From assembly GCF_014199595.1 (NCBI RefSeq), contig NZ_JACHNX010000001.1, forward strand, positions 310,001-374,000: DNA of 64,000 bases, given 5' to 3'. The notes beneath the pieces are model-generated. The model ran no database searches and was not told where the DNA came from. It worked only from the letters and a program-made list of their open reading frames with translations. The stretch is from Sphingomonas yabuuchiae. Its GTDB lineage: Bacteria > Pseudomonadota > Alphaproteobacteria > Sphingomonadales > Sphingomonadaceae. A program made the position numbers and the translations under genes. Of the stretch, positions 59,333 to 64,000 are shown one piece after another. Positions within the stretch are counted from its first letter, which is position 1, and each line of letters begins with the position of its first letter.

Positions 59333-59959
59333 GTGAAGGTCAAGGTTCAATCCTTCGCCGGCACCGACGCCGCGGACATCGAGCTCAACGACGAGGTCTT
59401 CGGCCTCGATCCGCGCGCCGACATCCTGCACCGCGTTGTGACCTGGCAGCTGGAAAAGCGTCGCGCCACCGCGCGCGGCACCCGTGAGCGCGCCGATGTC
59501 GCGCGTTCGGGCAAGAAGCTCGGTCGCCAGAAGGGCGGCGGTGTCGCTCGTCACGGCGATCGTCGGGCCCCCGTCTTCATCGGCGGTGGTAAGGCGCACG
59601 GCGCCCGCGTCCGCGACTTCAACCCGGGTCTGAACAAGAAGGTTCGCGCTCTGGGTCTGAAGATGGCGCTGTCGAGCCATGCCAAGGCGGGTTCGCTGAT
59701 CGTGATGAACGATCTGGCGGTCGCTGGTAACAAGACGAAGACGCTGCAGGGCGATCTGGCGAAGCTCGGCTTCGGCAAGACCGCGCTGGTCATCGATGGC
59801 GACGCCGTCGAGACGTCGTTCGCACTGGCCGCAGGCAACCTGAAGGAAATCAACGTCCTTCCGGCCGCTGGCGCCAATGTCTACGACATTCTGAAGCATG
59901 ACACCCTGGTGCTGACGCGCTCGGCTGTCGAAAAGCTGGAGGCCCGTTTCCATGGCTAA
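59333..59959 (+). CDS. rplD: 50S ribosomal protein L4
   Basis: The 208-residue protein lines the exit tunnel with an extended loop ([21 protein letters not shown]) and in E. coli represses the S10 operon. Start is GTG at 59333, three bases after the rplC stop. [16 protein letters not shown] ends it normally. It overlaps rplW by eight bases. Confidence 0.97.
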   Translation: MKVKVQSFAGTDAADIELNDEVFGLDPRADILHRVVTWQLEKRRATARGTRERADVARSGKKLGRQKGGGVARHGDRRAPVFIGGGKAHGARVRDFNPGLNKKVRALGLKMALSSHAKAGSLIVMNDLAVAGNKTKTLQGDLAKLGFGKTALVIDGDAVETSFALAAGNLKEINVLPAAGANVYDILKHDTLVLTRSAVEKLEARFHG

Positions 59960-60263
59960 GCAGCAGAAGGCGGTCGATCCGCGTCATTACGACGTGATCG
60001 TTGCGCCGCACATCACCGAGAAGGCGACGCTCCTGAGCGAGCACAACGCCGTGGTGTTCAAGGTCGCCCCCGGTGCTACCAAGCCCGAGATCAAGGCGGC
60101 GGTGGAAGCGCTGTTCGACGTCAACGTCACCGGCGTGAACACCATCGTCCAGAAGGGCAAGACCAAGAAGTGGAAGGGCGCTCCGTACCAGCGCTCGGAC
60201 ATGAAGAAGGCGATCGTCACCCTCAAGGACGGTCAGTCCATTGACGTGACGACGGGGATCTGA
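59952..60263 (+). CDS. rplW: 50S ribosomal protein L23
   Basis: The 103-residue protein sits at the tunnel exit, where it docks trigger factor and [34 protein letters not shown] and [24 protein letters not shown] (cited in part: [16 protein letters not shown]) are standard. It overlaps rplD and is followed by rplB after four bases. Confidence 0.97.
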   Translation: MAKQQKAVDPRHYDVIVAPHITEKATLLSEHNAVVFKVAPGATKPEIKAAVEALFDVNVTGVNTIVQKGKTKKWKGAPYQRSDMKKAIVTLKDGQSIDVTTGI

Positions 60264-60267
60264 GCCG

Positions 60268-61119
60268 ATGGCACTCAAGCATTATAACCCGACGAGCCCG
60301 GCCCGCCGCGGCCTGATCCTCGTCGACCGCTCGGCGCTCTGGAAGGGCGCGCCCGTCAAGGCGCTCACCGAAGGCAAGCGCAAGACCGGCGGCCGCAACA
60401 ACAAGGGCCATGTGACCAGCCGCGGCATCGCGGGCGGCCACAAGCAGCGCTATCGCTTCATCGACTTCAAGCGTCGCCAGTGGGACGTCGAGGGCACCGT
60501 GGAGCGGATCGAATATGATCCCAACCGCACCGCCTTCATCGCGCTCATCAACTATGGCACCGACGAAGCCGGCAAGGTCGACCAGTCCTACATCATCGCG
60601 CCCCAGCGTCTCGCTGTCGGCGACAAGGTGATCGCGGGCAAGAAGACCGACGTGAAGCCTGGCAACGCCATGGAACTGGGCCAGATGCCGGTCGGCACGA
60701 TCGTCCACAACGTCGAGATGAAGCCCGGCAAGGGCGGTCAGATCGCACGTTCGGCCGGCACCTATGTGCAGGTCGTGGGCCGCGACAAGGGCATGGTCAT
60801 CGTCCGTCTGAACTCGGGCGAGCAGCGCTACATCCATGCGAACTGCATGGCGACCGTCGGCGCGGTGTCGAACCCCGACAACGGCAACACCAACCTGGCG
60901 AAGGCTGGTCGCAACCGTTGGAAGGGCCATCGCCCGCTGACCCGCGGTGTTGCGAAGAACCCGGTCGACCACCCGCACGGCGGTGGTGAAGGCCGGACCT
61001 CGGGCGGCCGTCATCCGGTCACCCCGTGGGGCAAGCCGACGAAGGGTGCGCGCACTCGTCACAACAAGGCGACGGACAAGATGATCATCCGTAGCCGTCA
61101 CGCCAAGAAGAAGGGCTAA
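60268..61119 (+). CDS. rplB: 50S ribosomal protein L2
   Basis: The 283-residue protein is essential for subunit joining and peptidyl transfer. Residues [39 protein letters not shown] (with the conserved histidine of DHPHGGGEG) and the basic end RSRHAKKKG are standard. Length is a few residues above E. coli L2. Neighbours rplW and rpsS are within six bases. Confidence 0.98.
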   Translation: MALKHYNPTSPARRGLILVDRSALWKGAPVKALTEGKRKTGGRNNKGHVTSRGIAGGHKQRYRFIDFKRRQWDVEGTVERIEYDPNRTAFIALINYGTDEAGKVDQSYIIAPQRLAVGDKVIAGKKTDVKPGNAMELGQMPVGTIVHNVEMKPGKGGQIARSAGTYVQVVGRDKGMVIVRLNSGEQRYIHANCMATVGAVSNPDNGNTNLAKAGRNRWKGHRPLTRGVAKNPVDHPHGGGEGRTSGGRHPVTPWGKPTKGARTRHNKATDKMIIRSRHAKKKG

Positions 61120-61125
61120 CACGTA

Positions 61126-61404
61126 ATGGCTCGTTCCGTTTGGAAGGGTCCTTTCGTGGACCTCCATCTCCTGAAGAAGGCCGAAGTGGCTCAGGATGCT
61201 GGCAACCGCGCAGGTCCGATCAAGACCTGGTCGCGTCGCTCGACCATCCTGCCGTCGTTCGTCGGTCTGACCTTCAACGTCTACAACGGTCGCAAGTTCG
61301 TTCCCGTCTCGGTGAACGAGGACATGGTCGGCATGAAGCTCGGTGAATTCGCGCCCACGCGCTACTTCCCCGGCCACGCTGCCGACAAGAAGGGTAAGCG
61401 CTGA
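61126..61404 (+). CDS. rpsS: 30S ribosomal protein S19
   Basis: The 92-residue protein forms the head of the 30S with S13. [38 protein letters not shown] and [20 protein letters not shown] are standard. Its stop shares one base with the rplV start. Confidence 0.97.
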   Translation: MARSVWKGPFVDLHLLKKAEVAQDAGNRAGPIKTWSRRSTILPSFVGLTFNVYNGRKFVPVSVNEDMVGMKLGEFAPTRYFPGHAADKKGKR

Positions 61405-61781
61405 TGTCGAAGCCCGCATCCCCCCGCAAGGTCGGTGACAAGGAAGCGCTGTCGGTCGGCACGCAGATCCGTGGTTCGGCGCAGAAGCTGAACCTGGTTG
61501 CGGCGCTGATCCGCGGCAAGAAGGTCGGCGACGCGATGAACATCCTCGCCTTCTCGACGAAGGCGATGGCCGTCGACGCGCGCAAGATCCTGGCCTCCGC
61601 GATCGCCAATGCCGAGAACAACCACAACCTCGACGTCGACTCGCTCGTCGTCGCCGAGGCGTCGGTCGGCAAGTCGATCACCATGAAGCGTTTCGCGACG
61701 CGCGGCCGTGGCAAGTCCACCCGCATCCTGAAGCCGTTTTCGCGGCTCCGCATCGTCGTCCGCGAGCAGGAAGAAGCATAA
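61404..61781 (+). CDS. rplV: 50S ribosomal protein L22
   Basis: The 125-residue protein lines the exit tunnel with a beta hairpin; the loop here reads [20 protein letters not shown], without the deletions seen in macrolide-resistant mutants. [20 protein letters not shown] at the front is typical. It shares one base with both rpsS and rpsC. Confidence 0.97.
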   Translation: MSKPASPRKVGDKEALSVGTQIRGSAQKLNLVAALIRGKKVGDAMNILAFSTKAMAVDARKILASAIANAENNHNLDVDSLVVAEASVGKSITMKRFATRGRGKSTRILKPFSRLRIVVREQEEA

Positions 61782-62491
61782 TGGGTCAGAAGAGCAATCC
61801 GATCGGCCTGCGTCTCCAGATCAACCGTACCTGGGACAGCCGCTGGTTCGCCGAAGGCCATGACTATGGCCGCCTGCTGCTGGAGGATCTGAAGATCCGC
61901 CAGTTCATCATGAAGACGCTGCCCCAGGCCGCGATCTCGAAGGTCGTCATCGAGCGTCCGGCCAAGCTGTGCCGCATCTCGATCTTCGCGGCGCGTCCGG
62001 GCGTGATCATCGGCAAGAAGGGCGCCGACATCGAAAAGCTTCGCAAGAAGCTGGGTTCGATGACCTCGTCCGACGTGTCGCTGAACATCGTCGAGATCCG
62101 CAAGCCCGAGATCGACGCCAAGCTCGTCGCCCAGGGCGTGGCCGACCAGCTGGAGCGCCGTATCGCGTTCCGCCGCGCCATGAAGCGTGCGGTGCAGTCC
62201 GCGCTCCGTCTGGGCGCCGAAGGCATCCGTATCACCTGCGGCGGCCGTCTGGGCGGCGCGGAAATCGCGCGTACCGAATGGTATCGTGAAGGCCGCGTTC
62301 CGCTGCACACGCTGCGTGCGAACGTCGACTATGCCGAAGCGCAGGCGCACACCGCTTATGGCGTGTGCGGCGTGAAGGTGTGGATCTTCAAGGGCGAGAT
62401 CCTGGGCCATGACCCCATGGCGCAGGACCGGCTGATGATGGAGGCTCAGACCTCCGGCGTGCGCCCGGCGCGCGACGATCATCGCCGCTAA
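61781..62491 (+). CDS. rpsC: 30S ribosomal protein S3
   Basis: The 236-residue protein guards the mRNA entry with its KH domain ([20 protein letters not shown], GxxG = GKKG) and a C-terminal domain ([21 protein letters not shown]). The front [18 protein letters not shown] is standard. It has a longer basic end (ARDDHRR) of normal size for the class. Confidence 0.97.
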   Translation: MGQKSNPIGLRLQINRTWDSRWFAEGHDYGRLLLEDLKIRQFIMKTLPQAAISKVVIERPAKLCRISIFAARPGVIIGKKGADIEKLRKKLGSMTSSDVSLNIVEIRKPEIDAKLVAQGVADQLERRIAFRRAMKRAVQSALRLGAEGIRITCGGRLGGAEIARTEWYREGRVPLHTLRANVDYAEAQAHTAYGVCGVKVWIFKGEILGHDPMAQDRLMMEAQTSGVRPARDDHRR

Positions 62492-62503
62492 GGATCAAAG
62501 AAC

Positions 62504-62938
62504 ATGCTGCAACCAAAGCGCACCAAGTTCCGCAAGGCCTTCAAGGGCCGCATCCACGGCGATGCCAAGGGCGGCACCAGCCTGAACTTCGGTTCCTATG
62601 GCCTGAAGGCCATGGAGCCGGAGCGTATCACGGCTCGCCAGATCGAGGCGGCTCGCCGCGCGATCACCCGTCACATCAAGCGCCAGGGTCGTCTCTGGAT
62701 CCGCATCTTCCCGGACGTCCCCGTCTCGTCGAAGCCTGCCGAAGTCCGCATGGGCTCGGGTAAGGGTTCGCCGGAATTCTGGGCCGCCCGCGTGAAGCCG
62801 GGTCGCATCCTGTTCGAACTCGACGGTGTCGACGGCCCGCTGGCCGCCGAGGCATTCGAGCGCGCGGCGATGAAGCTGCCCATCAAGACCAAGGTCGTTG
62901 CCCGTCTGGGCGACACCTCGCACCTCGGAGGCGAGTAA
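62504..62938 (+). CDS. rplP: 50S ribosomal protein L16
   Basis: The 144-residue protein organises the A-site tRNA elbow region. [46 protein letters not shown] (in part: [20 protein letters not shown]) and [20 protein letters not shown] are standard, including the conserved arginine of the [16 protein letters not shown] loop. It shares one base with rpmC. Confidence 0.97.
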   Translation: MLQPKRTKFRKAFKGRIHGDAKGGTSLNFGSYGLKAMEPERITARQIEAARRAITRHIKRQGRLWIRIFPDVPVSSKPAEVRMGSGKGSPEFWAARVKPGRILFELDGVDGPLAAEAFERAAMKLPIKTKVVARLGDTSHLGGE

Positions 62939-63138
62939 TGGCCAAGACTGAATATACCGGCCAGAGCGACGACCAGCTCGTCGAGGCGCTGGGCAACCTG
63001 AAGCGTGAGCAGTTCAACCTGCGCTTCCAGGCGGCCACGAGCCAGCTCGAAAAGCCCAGCCGGGTCAAGGAAGTCCGTCGCGACATCGCGCGGATCAAGA
63101 CCATCCAGGCGCAGCGCACCGCTGCGGCTGCCAAGTAA
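62938..63138 (+). CDS. rpmC: 50S ribosomal protein L29
   Basis: The 66-residue helical protein lies near the tunnel exit. [40 protein letters not shown] and [16 protein letters not shown] match the family. It shares one base with rplP and lies 12 bases before rpsQ. Confidence 0.96.
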   Translation: MAKTEYTGQSDDQLVEALGNLKREQFNLRFQAATSQLEKPSRVKEVRRDIARIKTIQAQRTAAAAK

Positions 63139-63150
63139 GGACCGAGACAC

Positions 63151-63423
63151 ATGCCGAAGCGCGTGCTGACCGGGGTGATTGTCTCGGACAAGACCGACAA
63201 GACGGTCGTCGTCAATGTGGAGCGGAAGGTTAAGCACCCCCTCTACGGCAAGATCATCCGTCGGTCGAAGAAGTACCACGCCCATGACGAGGCGAACGAG
63301 TACAAGGCCGGTGAGACGGTGCGGATCGAAGAGACCGCCCCGATCTCGAAGCTGAAGACCTGGAAGGTCGTCGAGCGGGTCGATACCCATATGACGCCGG
63401 AACGGGCCTCGGCCGAGGGCTGA
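63151..63423 (+). CDS. rpsQ: 30S ribosomal protein S17
   Basis: The 90-residue OB-fold protein helps start 30S assembly. [39 protein letters not shown] and [17 protein letters not shown] are standard. It is the last gene of the S10 operon here; a terminator-like hairpin follows at 63568. Confidence 0.97.
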   Translation: MPKRVLTGVIVSDKTDKTVVVNVERKVKHPLYGKIIRRSKKYHAHDEANEYKAGETVRIEETAPISKLKTWKVVERVDTHMTPERASAEG

Positions 63424-63567
63424 ACCCTTTGACTTCGGACCCCGTCTCTCCGGATCGGAGGGGCGGGGTTCGGATTTGAGGGCGCCCTTCGGGGCAAAGA
63501 GCGGATTGGTCGAAAGCGGCGGGGCGACTCGCTTGCCTTTCGAGCCAGGAGTGGCTATGGGGCCTCT

Positions 63568-63607
63568 CCCCCTGGCGCGGACACCCGCGCCGGGGGTCGT
63601 TTTTTAA
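63568..63607 (+). terminator. Terminator at the S10/spc operon border
   Basis: cccctggcgcgg region (63568-63580) pairs with ccgcgccggggg (63585-63596) with one bulged base, loop acac or so, then tcgTTTTTT. It lies between rpsQ and rplN, where E. coli also splits the S10 and spc operons. A second GC-rich hairpin (gaccccg/cggggtt) lies at 63438-63472. Confidence 0.75.
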
Positions 63608-63657
63608 GGCGGGGTTGGGTCGGTATCCTCCCCCAGAAGAGAGAAGGAAGCGGATCC

Positions 63658-64000
63658 ATGATCCAGATGCAGTCCAATCTCGACGTCGCTGACAACAGCG
63701 GCGCGAAGCGGGTGCAGTGCATCAAGGTGCTGGGCGGCTCGAAGCGCCGTACGGCATCGGTCGGCGACATCATCGTCGTCAGCGTCAAGGAAGCGCAGCC
63801 GCGTGGCCGCGTGAAGAAGGGCGACGTTCACCGCGCGGTGATCGTGCGTACCGCCAAGGATATCCGTCGCGCCGACGGTTCGGTGATCCGTTTCGACGGT
63901 AACGCCGCCGTGCTGGTCAACAAGAACGAGGAGCCGATCGGCACCCGTATCTTTGGCCCGGTCGTGCGTGAGCTTCGCGGTAAGAAGCACATGAAGATCA
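63658..64000 (+). CDS. rplN: 50S ribosomal protein L14 (cut by window end)
   Basis: The first 114 residues of about 122 are present. L14 sits at the subunit interface. [60 protein letters not shown] and [15 protein letters not shown] are standard. ATG 63658 follows AGAAGGAAG. It opens the spc operon, separated from rpsQ by 234 bases with a terminator. Confidence 0.97.
   Translation, partial: MIQMQSNLDVADNSGAKRVQCIKVLGGSKRRTASVGDIIVVSVKEAQPRGRVKKGDVHRAVIVRTAKDIRRADGSVIRFDGNAAVLVNKNEEPIGTRIFGPVVRELRGKKHMKI

Overview
The window is a GC-rich chromosomal segment of an alphaproteobacterium, most likely a sphingomonad of the Sphingomonas type. Evidence for this: SleB-type hydrolase, DUF1192 and TrcR (DUF1013) genes; a GAAC-N7-GAAC LexA box of the alphaproteobacterial type in front of uvrA; heavy use of GTGA/ATGA start-stop overlaps; and several families of short inverted repeats in the gaps. 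I see no phage, insertion sequence, integrase, CRISPR array or rRNA. It is mostly core genome with a few accessory islands.

Layout. 1-5.6 kb: serC (cut by the window edge), serA, a DUF559 nuclease-fold gene preceded by a repeat, hisZ and purA on the plus strand. 5.7-10.8 kb: minus-strand genes for a secreted PGQ-repeat protein, aroC, an acetyltransferase, fabI, a BrkB-like membrane protein and a DnaJ-type co-chaperone. 11.2-18 kb: two minus-strand modules, a predicted peptide-modifying pair (ATP-grasp/alpha-E fusion plus transglutaminase-like protein) and a bacterial NHEJ pair (ku, ligD). 18-24 kb: pdxH, a cation diffusion facilitator and a PhzF-like gene in tight coupling, converging on smc. 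24.6-28.4 kb: a probable hydroxyproline-use group (FAD dehydrogenase, epimerase, M24 peptidase) whose two promoter regions share a 10-bp palindrome. 28.6-38.7 kb: S10-type peptidase, uvrA, small envelope proteins, SleB hydrolase and an M16 peptidase. 38.7-46.3 kb: a long minus-strand series (GGDEF protein, xseB, ispA, coaD, cyclophilin, queA, EF-hand protein, tgt). 46.5-52.4 kb: clpA, DUF1192, quinone oxidoreductase, a repeat-helical periplasmic protein, trcR and a small hydrophilic protein. 52.5 kb to the end: tRNA-Trp, then the str operon (rpsL, rpsG, fusA, tuf), the S10 operon (rpsJ to rpsQ) and the first gene of the spc operon (rplN, cut by the window edge).

The points most worth a second look are: the natural arginine at position 88 of ribosomal protein S12, a known streptomycin-resistance substitution; the shared CGTATACG operator that ties the hydroxyproline genes to an M24 peptidase; the ATP-grasp/alpha-E/transglutaminase pair; structured RNA signals at the operon joints of the ribosomal-protein cluster (rpsG/fusA, rpsJ/rplC, rpsQ/rplN); and five families of dispersed inverted repeats, one of which sits beside the DUF559 gene. 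Starts were chosen from homology of the N terminus, Shine-Dalgarno spacing and overlap with the upstream stop. Long antisense open frames are common because of the high third-position GC and have been left out.
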